Below, piece after piece: positions 1 to 12,360 of a stretch of 64,000 nucleotides of DNA. Within the stretch, counting starts at the first letter, position 1. Every line of letters begins with the position of its first letter. The translations under genes were made by a program, and so were the position numbers. Where the stretch lies: contig JAWNGF010000001.1 of the NCBI GenBank assembly GCA_037039685.1, positions 3,100,001-3,164,000 on the forward strand. Reading direction: 5' to 3'. The notes under the pieces were generated by a model. The model was not told the DNA's origin. It made no database searches and saw only the letters and a list, made by a program, of their open reading frames with translations. The DNA comes from Ceratobasidium sp. AG-K (taxonomy: Eukaryota > Basidiomycota > Agaricomycetes > Cantharellales > Ceratobasidiaceae).

Positions 1-2118
1 ATTCCTGAGTATAGTTGTGGCTATGATGAAGTGCGACTATAATTGTCCATGTTTCGTCATCAATTGCCTGTTTCGAGAACACGTGGCTCGCCCAAAATGG
101 CTAAACCCGCACAATTATCAAATCACCCAGTCGTACAAACTCAGTAAAATAAACTAAATGGTGAATTAGGGTAACTTGAGGAGCCCCAAAAGTGACGAGT
201 CTTGTCACAGTAGGGAGGGGTTCACTTATGGTTGGTTGTTCGTCGTCTTGGTTCTCGAACATAAGAATCAAACAGCCATGAATCGTGTGCTGTACAGCGA
301 CGTCGCTGGGTCTGTGGGAAGTGTCAAGTCTGATAATAGGGGTAGGAAATCTTGCGCTTCAAAGCTCTCGAAAATGTCATCATTTAGGCCTTTTTCCCTT
401 CAAACCGTCAGTACTTGGGCTCGTAGGTGCGGCTCCCTGCCTCACTAATTGCGTAAGGCGGCAGACAAGATACCAGGTTCGAGGTCAGGATCAAGTGCAT
501 CAAACTCGCGGCTGTAGGCTCTTCCGCTTCATTACAAAAAGTGCCCACTTGAAGCTGTTCGCACAAAGCAAGCGGAAAACACCCCAAAATGATTCGTGTA
601 TGCGCCCTTCTGGTGGCGATTCCGGGGACAGTGTTATGGCCTCGGTGGGATTTGGGTGCGGGCCCGCCTGGGGCTACTCAAAACCTTCTGGTGATGCCAA
701 CTCATCCGCCAGGGATGACCAATGCATCTCCACGCTGCACATAACGATGCATTATTTGGACTCGCCTAGTCGCTGGAACTTCACTTTTAATCACTCATAC
801 ATGCTGGTAATCGCATTCAAAAAACACTAGGAGGTTCGCCATAGAAATTACCCCAAACATTTTGGTCGCGCGACCGTTTGTACGAAGGATAGTACAGTCG
901 CGGGTTTCGTCAAAATCACTTCACATACTGCGTCGTTTGATTTTTTTTTAGCTGTCGATATGCTTTCTTGGTGCTGCTGCTCACCTATGAACCTCTCGCG
1001 GCCTCTTTCCCCTGCACGACGGAGTGTGAGGTACCCCGTAATGGTAGATTGATACTATTTAGGGAGCGATAATTATCAACACAATTGGGATTTACCCGTA
1101 AGTCTTAAAGACGAACCTACGCCTACAATAACAGTAATAATGCAATTGGGTTACAGTTGGCGTGCAGGGTGGTGAGAGTGTACCAACCTGAAAATCGGGT
1201 TACCGACAGGGAATGGTATGGAGGTAGAAACGAGGGCCTGTGCGGCCACGACAAACTGAAAAATTGCCCCCATGAAAGCGTTGCTGTATTGTGGGAGTAG
1301 GTACCAAGCAGTTGATAAAACCAAGGCCGGGACAGGATTTTAAAGAGGTTGGCCTGCCAAGTCGCGGTGTTTTGAGGAGTCTCTTACAATCGAGGATTCT
1401 ACCAAGCATCGTGACACTGACCTGGTTCAGAGGAGTTGAGTTCCGCGTACAGTAGATGAGCCCACGCCAAACATTAGAACTTCTGTGATGACCAATCTGA
1501 CGCAGCTGCGCAGCGGCCCGTCATCAGTAAGGTAATTAACAGCTACGAATGCAAGTTGATAGCATTCCATTACATTCTGGCATGACCAATTAAGCGAACG
1601 CTTCTACTCTACAGATGAACTAGCGGACTAACGCACAAAACCTTTTACGCGCTACGGTATCCAAAATCGGACATAGGGAGAAAAGCAATGCACCAAAATG
1701 GCCAAACGATCATAGCTTTCAGCAACACAAACGGGTAGTAAATACAGGTCACCTCTGGCTACTACAAAGGTTGGTAGGACGAGAAATATATTACCCCAGA
1801 ATCTTGCCAACAAACGCTGCGAGAAAGTACGTTGAGTGTGAAAGCTACGACGTTTCAGGCATCGATCGACGTACTCGTCCCAGGCATCATATATATACTT
1901 CACTCTCGTTTACTCATGGATTACACGTAGATTACACGTGGATTTGGAAATCTGCGTAAGTCCGAGAGCGGTGGTAAAATATGAATATACGCTTAGTGTG
2001 ATGCTGACGAGAGTGTATGAATAACGGTAGGAATACATTGGAATTCATTATTGTAGTTACAGAGAAGCGATAGTTACTGAATTTATCGGGATGGACTTTC
2101 GATCTTGTCGCTCAGAGT
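1..2118. other. Intergenic, no supported gene
   Basis: No reading frame here shows a recognisable domain or a credible exon chain. A 12-bp perfect palindrome (GGTCGCGCGACC) lies at 864-875. The motif gattacacgt occurs twice near 1919-1939. Around 560-650 the minus strand weakly resembles the last exon of the F-box-like gene that follows, so this may be decayed paralogue sequence. Confidence 0.5.
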
Positions 2119-3546
2119 TCAATCAGGTCGCGTAATCTTCGGGTGCTGGCTTTGGTGTTCGCAGATCACTTCAGCTCCCTGGCGCTTGAACTTGTAACTA
2201 CTCCTGCCTGCTTTGTTGGCTGAATGGAACGATGACCACGACATTATACTTAAACTAGAAATTGATTGGGCCAATACTTTAGCAGCGCGTTCCTCCGCCT
2301 CGCTCGTAGCCGTACCAAACTCGGCTGTACAAAGCTGACAAACGGAGCCCCATATCGGTTCGTGTATGCGCCCTTCCTGGTGATTCAGGTGCGCAGTAAG
2401 CGCTTCAGTAGGGGTAAGGTACAAACCCATATGCAGTTGTTCCAACTCCTGTAGCGGTTCCAACTCTGCCGCGAGAGATAGCTAAGTTGTATCATTAGTT
2501 AATTGCAGTGACATTGAAGCCCACCCAGCATCCTGTGGTTCTTACCGCATAATCCTCGACTCCTATCGAGGCAAAGTATGCGTCGTGGTCATTTGGAAAG
2601 TTGTCCCAGAAATGACATCCACAGCCGCTCCCTCGAGAGGTGCTGTTTCCCTCCGGCTGCAGGAGCCGCGGGCTGAAGAGAGTACATCTCTCTATCCAGA
2701 GCTCTTTCAACTGTGGGCATTGGACACAAGCACTCTGGATAACACGAACGTCAGGACCATGTGCATTTGTGATCCAGAGACGCCGGAGTGTGCTCGGAAG
2801 CCTTGGGGCTACCAGACGATAGTGACCGATTGCTTGAGGGTCACTAAAGGGATCGTTTAGGGCGTGGAGGATAAAATCATTGTGCGAGTCGATAAACGCG
2901 GTGTGAAGTCGGGGGAAACGCATAAATGCGTCGACAGGTGTTACTTCCGTGAGCGCCGGAGCTAATGCTCGGATTTCCCTGTAAATGCAAGTTGCTTCAG
3001 TTTTTGATGTAGGCACAACAAAACTGATGAACGGACACAAAGTAAATAGCGCATGCACAATGTTGTATGTACAGATGGGATTCATAAATCAACCCGAAGC
3101 ACCCTCCGAGATAAATGACACCGCGACACGGATGCGTCGAGTTTGAGCATTGGGTACCCCTCAAAAGAATGGAACAAGATATTACCTCATAAAATAAAAA
3201 CAGAGTTTAGCTCACAAGAACATCCGCTCTTTACTCACAAGACGTATGCGCATATCCCCAGTTTGATGGCTTCTTCCCAGTCGCCGGGCTCTCGTATAAT
3301 CAGGGTACGAAACCAAGCAGCCATGACCTCGCCTCGCACCAAGTGGCTCACGCAGCTCAGCCCTCGAATAATATCGAAGGCAGGCTTTGCAGATGCTCGT
3401 GGTTGGAGTGAACTACAGTCAAGTGGCACCGGGGTGTTCGGTACAGTCGCTATGGCGGTAAGTTTAACGACATGGGCGATGATTTCAGTGGGGAGAACTG
3501 GCGCTGGTGGAAGGCTATCATATGATGTTAGCATTATAAATCCCAC
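2119..3546 (-). CDS. F-box-like/LRR protein, family I copy 1
   Basis: Three exons fit. Exon 1 starts at ATG 3546 and carries an F-box-like segment (LPTEIIAHVVKLTAI). Exon 2, from about 3045 to 2548, has leucine-rich text with ELWIERCTLF. It ends at a donor after DYA (GTAAGA), just before the CTATCTCTCGC exon. Exon 3 runs to a stop at 2119 and contains a CxxC pair (CQLC). The same order of parts is found in the genes at 12361, 14155 and 24233, so this is one paralogous family. F-box proteins normally recruit substrates to SCF ubiquitin ligases, but the F-box here is divergent and no partner can be read from the sequence. The first intron boundary is approximate. The function of the CxxC is unknown. 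Confidence 0.6.
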
Positions 3547-4304
3547 AAGACACAGGCTGGCACGAACTTGGCATCGCCACTGGAGAAAAAGGACCCAACA
3601 CGCCGAGCTGCATGATCAAAAGCAGAAAGAAATAGGTTAAAGGCGATGGGGATGGAACGCATAGGATGGGTGAGGTCCCCTAACCGAACAAATTACCTTA
3701 CTTATGTATTCTCAAGTCGCCGGTTTCGGGAGAGTCGATTAGGCGGCCGACACACCCGCATACAGAGAACCCTCGATCTTCTTTAGGCTTGTCGCCCTAC
3801 GCGTATCAACGTCAAGCATGCTTTCCTACAAAGGATATAGTGGTTAGAACCTTGTGTTAACCAACTAATCCAGAAGGGTTTTCGAATATTTCACGTGTGT
3901 GTTATGGTGTGCCGAACCAAGCTCCACAACTTCCGAGAAGTGACCCAAATTTAAATTGTTGTAGGATTTCGGGTGGATGTGCATGTGCCCCTTTAATCAT
4001 GATCCTCGCTTCCAGCTCTAAGTCGCGGACCATGAATGGCGCGCACAGGATACTGTAACAATAATCGCTATAGTAGTCGCAACTTGCTTGCGCGTATAAG
4101 GTCCCGACTAGGAGCAAAGGCGTGTGGTGAGACGTCATATCGGCGCTTCCCAGTAAATACATCATAGCAGGCTCTAATCATCCTGAATTTACCGTAAAAT
4201 GGCTGTTCTCACAAAGTAGTGTTTAAAATGTTTACAATGGTTGTATTATAGCGCGGAGAGAAAAAAAATCTAACGCCAGCTTAACCAAGCAGCTCAAAGT
4301 CGGT
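3547..4304. other. Intergenic, no supported gene
   Basis: The region lies between two minus-strand genes and probably holds the promoter of the F-box-like gene at 2119-3546. A tRNA-like patch near 3832-3895 was examined and not accepted. Nothing else is recognisable. Confidence 0.5.
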
Positions 4305-5200
4305 CTAGTATTCACTAACGAGAGAAGGAAACAGTCCGAGTCTCGAGATACTGGGATCCCTACGACGAAACGGGACTTGGTCTGTTGAACCCATACCCCC
4401 GAACCGCTGAGCAATAGCAGTGAGCGAAAACGTGCTTCTTCCCACCTCCTCATCCCACATCATAACCCTAACTTGAGCATCTTCATGCTCACACTTTACA
4501 ACTACTCTGTCTCCCACAAGCTCTCCAGCGACTCGGACCAGATTTCCCAATTTCCTCCGGGTTCCCCCATCGGGCAAATACTCGACATGTTCTGCATCTG
4601 GTCCAAGAATGACCTTTGCTCGAGCAGAGAGATAAGCTGGTTTAGCATGCTCGTAAACGAAAAGGCCCGTAAAGTCTAAAGGAAGCCCGATATCGATGTC
4701 TCCAGGAGTTTGGATCACGAGGTCGAATCGGCTGTATTGCAGAGTGCGAGTCTGAAAAGCGGGTGGTACATTGCATCAAACCATAATCTAACTGAATTTT
4801 ACTAACCACTTTGACACTTATATTCGCTTGTCTCTTTTCTCCAACCGCCTCAAGACTCAGTCGTTCATGACCCTCCATGACCACCTCGACATCAATCTTT
4901 CCCGTGACCGTCTTCAACTCCAGTCGTTTTGTGGTATCTCTCGAGAGCGGCTTGTCCGAGTTCAAGTGTGCAACACCCTCGATACTTTGATCCGTTCGTG
5001 CAATGGCGATGTTGGGTTCACCCGGCTGCTCGGCAGCCCGTAATTGTTGCTGGCGCAATCGCGACTATTAATTCAATAAAATATTGGGTTAGACGGGAGC
5101 TCTTGTTTTAGAGAATCGAGCAGCAGGTGCGCCGACATCGCGCCTTGGAGCTGCCGACTTAAACACTCACTAAGCCTACTTCGGTTTGAAACGTCGCCAT
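4305..5200 (-). CDS. Small beta-rich protein, DUF7330-like
   Basis: Three exons join in frame. Exon 1 (MATFQTEVGL) starts at ATG 5200 and is followed by a GTGAGT donor. Exon 2 begins after ...TTAATAG at about 5070. An intron with donor GTTAGT and acceptor TTTTCAG, near 4815-4755, leads into exon 3, which ends at TAG 4305. Exon 2 reads LELKTVTGKIDVEVV and exon 3 reads PGDIDIGLPLDFTGLFVYEH. Alternating strands and the phrases TVTGKID and LPLDFTGL recall the adhesin-like beta sheets of fungal DUF7330 proteins; this match is from memory and tentative. There is no signal peptide or membrane segment. The role is unknown. Confidence 0.5.
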
Positions 5201-5440
5201 GACGAATGATAACCACAAAGGTCGAATGGGGGACTCTCGGTTTGTAAGCTAGACTAGGTAAAGTCTCCAGTCGTGGCTATCGCTATGTTGCAGCATGGGT
5301 GGAGGGTGGAACGTTTGATACACGTGTGGGTGGTCGAGTAGGAAATGCGGGTTACTTCACGTGATCTCAGATCCAACAAAATCAAGGATAAATCCAAATT
5401 GTATGGTGTGTATGCAAGGCAAAGTATTAGTCTACAAGTT

Positions 5441-8400
5441 TCATGCCTCTTCTTTTGCTTCCTGCTCATCACCTTCGGCGGCGTCGACATCCTCCTCGGC
5501 CGAAACCCCATTTTCGCGCCCCTCTTCCTTGGCCAACGCCGCCTCCCAGCCTTCCTCAAAAAGTTCGGGATTATCCTCAGGATTGGCGATCATGTCTGCA
5601 ATCTTTGGCTTGCTTTTTGCATCGAGGTCGTCGCGCCACGCACGTGCTGCCGTTGGAGCATAGCTGAAACGATCAAGGCAGTGGAATAACGCGCATCAAA
5701 TCGTCAGTTGATCAGTAAACTGGGGTTGCGAGCGTCACGGGGACGAGACCGACCTCGGCGCGTATGTCCTTGCAAACAATGCGGCTTCGGGGGCTCGGTC
5801 GGTTTTGACAAGAAGATCGGCGCATGCTTTGGCATCGCCCAATTGCAATAACGACGCAAAGGCAATGTTATTTTGTCCCTTGTCCGCTAATCCCGCCACA
5901 CTCAATAAAATGAGGCACGTTCTGGGGCCGTCACTCACCTGCCGTTTTTGCGAGCGCCCGGAGGCCTTCCCTATCCCCCGATGCGAGCAGAAGTAACATA
6001 AGTGAGCTCACGTCACCAGCATTTTCAAAGCATTCCTTGGCTAACGCAAACTTCCAAGCCGCTAGTGCTCGGTCTCCAACGGCTTTCCATTTCGTCTCGT
6101 TTTCGGGGGCTGGAGTCTCTTTTGCAAGTTCGAGGGCGGTTACGAGGTCATCTAGTTGGATGGCAAGATCGAACTTGTGGTCGGGATCGGTAGAGACGCT
6201 GAGCGCCAGCTCCTTGAGGTCTGCAAGAACGGTTAACCGGAGAACGAGGGTGGCAACAATCCGACTCACCTTGGGACTCCAAGAACCTCGCAACCTTGTT
6301 CCGTTGGTCCGCAGGGACCGTGGGCAATAACTCTGCCGCAGCATCCATATCTCCTCTTAATATCGCCGTTTGGTATTCGACCAAGGCAAGCGAGAGCGCA
6401 TAGCCAAAGATGTTAACGTTCTGGTCGGCGAGGTATATGCGGTTGTGGGTGGGCATATAACCCAGTAGGTACATAGGACTGAACAATGGGATCAGCTGTA
6501 TGCGCGTAATACACGATGTGATTTGAGCTTACGAGTCGAATTGCTGAACGGTGTGAGTCTGCGAGCCCACAACATAGCTCAGGCGGTTGGTAGAGTTGGT
6601 GTAAACAAAGCAATCGCCAACCCATTTCGCCGTCTTGACACTGAAAAAGTATTAGGACGAGCCACTGTGAAACCTAGTCAACACTCACACTTCAGGGATC
6701 TCGGCCATGAGCTCGAACGCGTCTTCCACGCCCTCGTCGCCGACAGGTCCAGCCTCGAGTGCAGCGACATACGAGTCCCGGTCAAACTTGAGAATATAAA
6801 ACGAGTCGTCCGAGGTGATTGCTACGAGAGATCCGCTTCCCGACCAGTAAATCTGTCTACCGAGTCAGCAAGGTCATTCGGTATGGCCTTTGCCACCAAT
6901 TTGGCAACTAATGCTCTAAGCGCCTCAACCAACTCGCGACTCACATTCTTCGCATCTGCCTCGATCCGCCTCACAATCTCTCCACTCTCCCAATCCCAAA
7001 AGACCACAAACCCAGCCCCGCTCCGCGCACTCAACAACGTCCCACCATGCAACCCATCAATCACCCACCCCCCAAGCCCCTTGACACCCGCCCCCGGCTT
7101 TTCTTTAAAGTTTTTAAACAACTTGACGCGCGACTTGCCCTCGAGCACAGCATACGTATTCGAGTCGTCGGCCCATGCAAACGCCGTGCCTTGTCCAAAC
7201 GCCTTGTTTCGCCAGGCGAGAGCGGTATAGATGATGTACTCGTTGTCTCCACACACGGCTACGAATCGGCCGTTGGGCGAGTGGGCAATGGTCGAGGGGA
7301 AGACTTCGGTACTGCCCAGTTCACGCGGGGCGAGCGGGAGTTTTTGGCCATCGGGCGTGCCGTCGTCTGCCAGAATTAATGCGCGTCCAGACTGGGTGGT
7401 GAGGCTCACCTAGTGCGGTTTGGAGGTTTGCGCCGAGGATCTCATTGTTCCGCGCATAGACGAGCTTTCCGGCTTGGTCCATGCTAAAGCTCGGTTCCTC
7501 GCGCCCGAGTTTGACGACGACGACGCCCTCGTCGTATCCCACCGCGACGTCGTTGGATCCACGCTTGTACGACACGCACCATGCGCGCTCGAGCGAGTAG
7601 CTCAGGGTGTTTTCGAGCCGGTAGGTATTGGCATGCCAGATCTTGACCGTGCCGTCTTCGCTCCCCGAGACGATAATCGGCAAACTTGGGTGGAAAATCG
7701 CAAATGAGACGTTGGCGGTGTGGCCTTCGAGGGTTTGGATGCAGCTCTTGGCGTGATAGTCCCAGACTTTGACTGTCCGGTCGTCGCCGGTCGTCACGAT
7801 ATACGGCTTGTCCGCGCCATGATAGTACTCGACATAATTGACACCCTTTTCGTGCGCCTCGAGCGTAAAGTTGGGCGTTGCACTCCCCAGAGACCAGACC
7901 TTGACCGTCCGATCGAGACAGGCGCTCGCGAATGTGTTGTTATCTTTAGGATTGACGGCGATATTCATAATATAATGCGTGTGTCCTTCGTACAACTACG
8001 ACCCCTAAGCAACGCCCACGCATAGATCGCAAAACTCACCTGGACGCATTTCCAACCCTTGTCCCAGTCCCAAGCCTTGATAGTCATATCATCGCTCCCG
8101 GTGAGGACCAAACTCGCACTCGGGTGCACGGTCAAGCACCGAATGTAATCCGGGTGTGCTTCAAACGCGGTGACCTTTTCGTGGGTATTGTAGTTGAACA
8201 CGCGGAGCTGGAAGTCGTCGGACCCGGCGACGAACCACGATTTGCGCGTGATGAAGCGGACGCAGCGGACGGGGACTTCGGCGACTTCAAAGGTCTTGAT
8301 GAGTGCGCCTGTGTCGGTGTTGTAGATGTTGACCGAGCCGTTGTAGAGACCGGTGAGCAGCCATGGTTCCGTCGGGTGAAAGTCGACTGATTTGACGCGG

Positions 8401-8490
8401 TCTGACCGGGCGAATAATTTGCGCTGAATCGAGTAAATCAAAGCGTCGTTTAGTTCGGCTGGTTGGGCTTACATTTACATCGAGCAGCAT
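5441..8490 (-). CDS. SEC27: Coatomer subunit beta' (COPI)
   Basis: This is the WD40 subunit of the COPI coat, which makes Golgi-to-ER and intra-Golgi vesicles and binds dilysine cargo signals. Ten exons fit: 8490-8473, 8423-8040, 7995-7410, 7366-6945, 6852-6689, 6640-6533, 6478-6270, 6220-5939, 5886-5754 and 5663-5441. They total 2529 nt, or 842 aa plus stop, close to the usual family length. The six-residue first exon MLLDVN joins [17 protein letters not shown], the conserved N-terminus. WD repeats fill residues 1-300 ([21 protein letters not shown]). A second propeller follows, with [11 protein letters not shown]. The alpha-solenoid includes PMYLLGY and [16 protein letters not shown]. The tail is acidic and ends in KEEA. 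All splice sites are GT-AG; the last donor (GAG|GTCGGT) is weak but keeps frame. Confidence 0.96.
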
Positions 8491-8658
8491 CTTGGTCGAT
8501 GTGCAGGGGATAGAGGGGACGACGTGGTCGATCACGTGATACTCATTTTCTCAGATTGGAAGCCAATACCACTTGATACAATTCATCCGTAAAACCAGAA
8601 ATACAAGAAAAAGAGCCGAATGATATCCCAATACAAGAAAGACGCGAGAAGTATACAT

Positions 8659-10505
8659 CTAGCCAGACACCATTGCTTCCCTCAATACCGGCATCGGCAC
8701 CTCCCTGCTAACGACGACAAACCCCGAGTCGGTCTCCCGTCGCGCAGGCGGTACGCGGGGACTCTTGAGCACCACATCCGTCCCAGCCCGCCTCAAACTC
8801 TTGTTCGAACGCGTACCCATGCCCACCCCCATCCACGTCCCCGTCCCCGTCCGTCTCAGCTCGCCCTTTCCAATCTCCTCGCACCCAAACATCCGTACGC
8901 GCCGAAGGGACCCAGCCCGGCGCTCCAACAACCGCTGAACCGCCTCTCTCTGGATCCGCTCGCACCCACGCAAAGTCAACGTGTCGAGCAACGGACACAC
9001 CACATCCCCTCGCTGTTCGCCAAACGGCACGACTGCGCCAGAGGCAATGGGCGTTGGGTCTGGGTCGAATTGCTCCGAGTGGTGGGCGAGGGCGTCGAGG
9101 AGTCGGCCGGGGGTGTCTCGACCGAGTTCGAGTTTGATGAGTTCGGGGAGAGATTGTAAGAGGCGGATGTTGGGTGCTGCGCCGTCGAGTCTGAGGTCTG
9201 TGATGTGGTGTCCGCGGGGGAGACGTGGGGTGGGTGCGCGCCGGGCGAGGTTGAGGTCCACGCGGCGGAGGGCGGGGGTGTTGAACAGACGCAACAAAGT
9301 GGGGGGGATGGTACCGTTCAGGATCAGGTGAGAGAGGAAGGGGAGAACGATAGCCGAGGGTGTCGACGGGCTGGTCGGACTCGAATCTCCAGCGTCTTCG
9401 GCGGGCAACGCGAGCAAGACGTTGCTCGAGATGTTGATCGTCAACGTGCGCAAGGACGCAGCTCCGACGAGCGTCCCGAAATACGACGGCAAATCGTACA
9501 CACGCTCGGTCCAATCCGAATTAACCACGAGATCGTCAGCTCCGACACGGACCCCAACGCATACGGACTCCACTGCCAGGCCATATTCGTCAGCGACACC
9601 CACTGCAGCGTCTCGCCCTCGAGGTTCAACGCATTCTCCAGCCCACTGAAATCCGACGCCGAAGACTCGGGTTTCGTCAACCGCACGATAACCAGATCAA
9701 GTTCCTTGAGCGACTTGGTCCCCCCAGCCTTGGCACAACACGACAGGACCTTTTGCATAACATAGACATCTGGCGTCCGGACCCGCAACGCCGCCCAAGT
9801 CGAAATATACGGCAGCACCGGAGCAAACAGTCGCTCAATCTCACGCTCGCGGAGCATGTCCCCGTCGCCGGGCCGCTTGAGGTCGGATATCGCCCAGTTG
9901 ACTTGGGTGCCTTGGTGCGGCTCGGGAATGTCCAGTTCGACGACGAGCGGCATTCCCCGTGCGCGCTTGATATAGGCCCGGGCGCATACGGGTCCGCGTG
10001 TGAGCTGGATCGTGTTCCAGAGGTGGGCCATGGAGAGGGCCATGCGGCGCCAGCGCCGTGAGACGAGCATCACTTTGGACTCGATGGTTTCAATGTCGAG
10101 GTGGCTGAATATCAACGCCAGCACATCCGAGGCTAAACGGTTTGCAGGCGTCCGGACGAGTGCATGCAGCCGCGCAATGGCCTCGTACTTTCGAGCGCGG
10201 ACATGGGCGAGTGCGATCCGCAACCCCGCCTCTTCGTCGTCGCATTGGGCGATTTCCGCACGGAGCGCTAGGACATGTTCGGTCTCTGCCGCCGAGGACT
10301 GTTTGGACGGATGGACAAGAATCAAGTCGCTATATTGCGATGAGTGTAGTCCAGGGCGGAGAAGATCTGCTTACGGGGGCTGTTTGGGCACTTCTTCGGG
10401 ATACGGCGCAAGCTTCGAGTCGGGTGTGTCCTGCCGGGGGTGTCTGGGCTTCTTGCTGCTGGTGGGAAACGTAAAGGATCGTCCGAGTGCTCGTCGGATG
10501 GACAT
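8659..10505 (-). CDS. F-box/LRR protein with a frame break
   Basis: Exon 1 (10505 to about 10373, starting MSIRRALGRSFTFPTSS) joins exon 2 at 10328 across a GTAAGC/ATATAG intron. Exon 2 has an N-terminal helical segment (LRAEIAQCDDEEAGLRIALA), then an F-box (RLASDVLALIFSHLDIET) and WRRMALSMAHLWNTI, typical of basidiomycete F-box proteins that supply substrates to SCF ligases. Leucine-rich segments follow (LRTLTINIS, LDTLTLRGC). The coding frame shifts near 9515-9540: the text reads SVSELTIS in one frame and DWTERVYDLPSYFG in the next. No normal intron explains this well, so it may be a sequencing indel, a non-canonical intron or a pseudogenising change. The stop is at 8659. Confidence 0.7.
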
Positions 10506-11086
10506 GGTCGCTGGGAGGTGGCGAGTGGGGCTACTCGGACGACAAGTCATGTGTCTGCATCGTGTTCCCACATGTTCTGAGCGACAACGCGCTGAGAAGC
10601 CAAATAAATTTCAGTCTTGGTGATCTCGCCTAGGTGCATACTTGTTTTGGTGGCTGAACTTATACCGGTCCAAAGCGGAAGCAATTTACGTCGATGCCAT
10701 CCAATCCCGCCTACGACGCCGACTCGCTAGCCTAGAAGGACGATAACGTACAAGCTGTATCAGTGTCATATCTAAGTGTGCTATCTATGGTGTCTGTCCA
10801 TCCCGGAACAGGAACATCAGGGCAGAGATGTGGAGAAGACCGGCAGAAGGAATGCAAATCGCTTGCCACTCCTTTCTTCCGCCAATGGCGACGTGTTGTT
10901 CGTGCTATGATTTGGCTAGAGTCTACAAAGCAAGCCCCCCTTGTGGTTTATCCCGTTTGTGCGCCATTCAGGGCCTAACGCCGAGCCGGAAGGGATGACA
11001 GCTGACATCCTTCCTTGGTTCAATGGGATGATGCTGCGAATATTATAGCGGGATGATGGCTCGAGTTGAGCATCTCCCCCTCCACC
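10506..11086. other. Divergent intergenic region
   Basis: It separates the 5' ends of the F-box gene (-) and the membrane-protein gene (+), so it should hold both promoters. No confident motif or further gene was seen. Confidence 0.4.
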
Positions 11087-12221
11087 ATGACTGTCCCACG
11101 AAACGTTGTGACATTCCCTGTGGTAAGTCGGCGCTTGGTTGAATCGCCTGTGCTAATCCTGCCCAGATCGTAGGCGCCTCCTCCCCATCGCTCCAGTTGG
11201 CCCCGGTCGCGTCCAACAGCTCATCAGGATGGGCAACGACGTGTACAAACTCGGCCTGTGCGTCGACCGCACCGTGGAGCACCCGAGCAACCGACGCGAC
11301 ACTCGACCTTTCGTTTTATGGTGAGTTTATTGGCGAGTTGTAGACCCAGCTAACATCATACAGGCTTCGATTTCGCGCTGGAAGGCAGTGTCCAAGGCAA
11401 TGTGAATGTCGAGATGACGTTCGACGGAAATAAAGTCGACTGGAATCCGGCCAATGGCACACTCTTTAGTCTTACGAAGATGAACCAACGTGTTCAACAC
11501 AATCTCAAGCTCAAGGTTCTCAGTGCCTCGTCCGACGCTCAACTCACTGTCAGCCAGGCTCGGGTCAACGGGTCCACCGATACCCAAAACGAGTAAGTCA
11601 CTTGTTCTGCTCTAGGCCAAGCTCTGATCGCACTGCAGATCTCGTACAGCAGACTTCTTCACCTTCAACAGCGACAACAAGGAGTTTTCCTACACTGGTT
11701 TTGTTCAACAAACCGCGAGCGCCTCGGGGTCTATGGGCCCCACCAACTATGTCTCGTCCAATGCGGGAGATACCATCAAGGCGACCCTCAATGGTCAGTC
11801 TTGCCTACTCGTACCTCGCATGTCCTAACCCTTTCCAGCCACCGTCCTAGCGTTCTACGGACCATGCGGCCCCTCGAGCGGAATGATGAGCATCTCGATC
11901 AACGACCAGGTCACCACGGTCAACACCACCAAACCCCTTCAAGCCGACGACTGCATGCTATTCCTGACTGGAACCCTCACTTCGGGCATATCGCAAGAAG
12001 TGGTCGTCACCAACGTAGACGGACGCACGCTCGGCTTGAACCGAATCGAGGCCGTCCGTGTCTGGCAGGACATTAAGAACAGTACGTCCAAGGCGGGCAT
12101 GGTCGTCGGTATCGTTCTGGGTGTCATTGCCTTGGTCGCGATCGGGATTGTCACGTACTCGATGCGCTCGAAAAAGACGAGGGCCAAGATGAATCGCACG
12201 TGCTCCATGTTTTGCAGTTAG
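11087..12221 (+). CDS. Single-pass membrane protein, extracellular beta domain
   Basis: Five exons join in frame to 318 aa: 11087-11122, 11167-11320, 11364-11592, 11639-11793 and 11839-12221. Residues 1 to about 255 form a Ser/Thr- and Asn-rich ectodomain with several N-x-S/T sites and repeating beta-like segments (LDLSFYGFDFALEGSVQG, ATVLAFYGPCGPSSG). This layout resembles fungal plasma-membrane or wall-facing proteins with two jelly-roll units. One transmembrane helix follows near the C-terminus (AGMVVGIVLGVIALVAIGIV), then a basic stop-transfer run (RSKKTRAK) and a short cytoplasmic tail with two cysteines. The N-terminus MTVPRNVVTFPV is not a clear signal peptide, so an upstream start or exon remains possible. 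No enzymatic motif is visible. Confidence 0.75.
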
Positions 12222-12360
12222 GCTTTGATCTGGGTCCGGTACCACTGTATTTCGTTTTGCTCGTCTTTATTGGGATCGAGGGATATCTCCACACACTTGT
12301 TTATTCTTACGCTCTTTTGTTCCTAATGTATTACACTTCAATATATCCATATACAAATTA

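Noticed and set aside
3830..3895. tRNA-like stretch (ggatatagtggttagaacc ... gggttttcgaatatttc)
   Set aside because: Resembles A- and B-box sequence, but the acceptor stem does not pair and the anticodon arm is not formed.
6523..7230. Long plus-strand open frames opposite the coatomer gene
   Set aside because: They are antisense shadows of SEC27 exons; the minus strand gives the conserved protein.
8620..9765. Plus-strand and alternate minus-strand frames over the F-box gene
   Set aside because: Composition is Arg/Pro/His-rich as expected of GC-rich shadows, and no homology was recognised.
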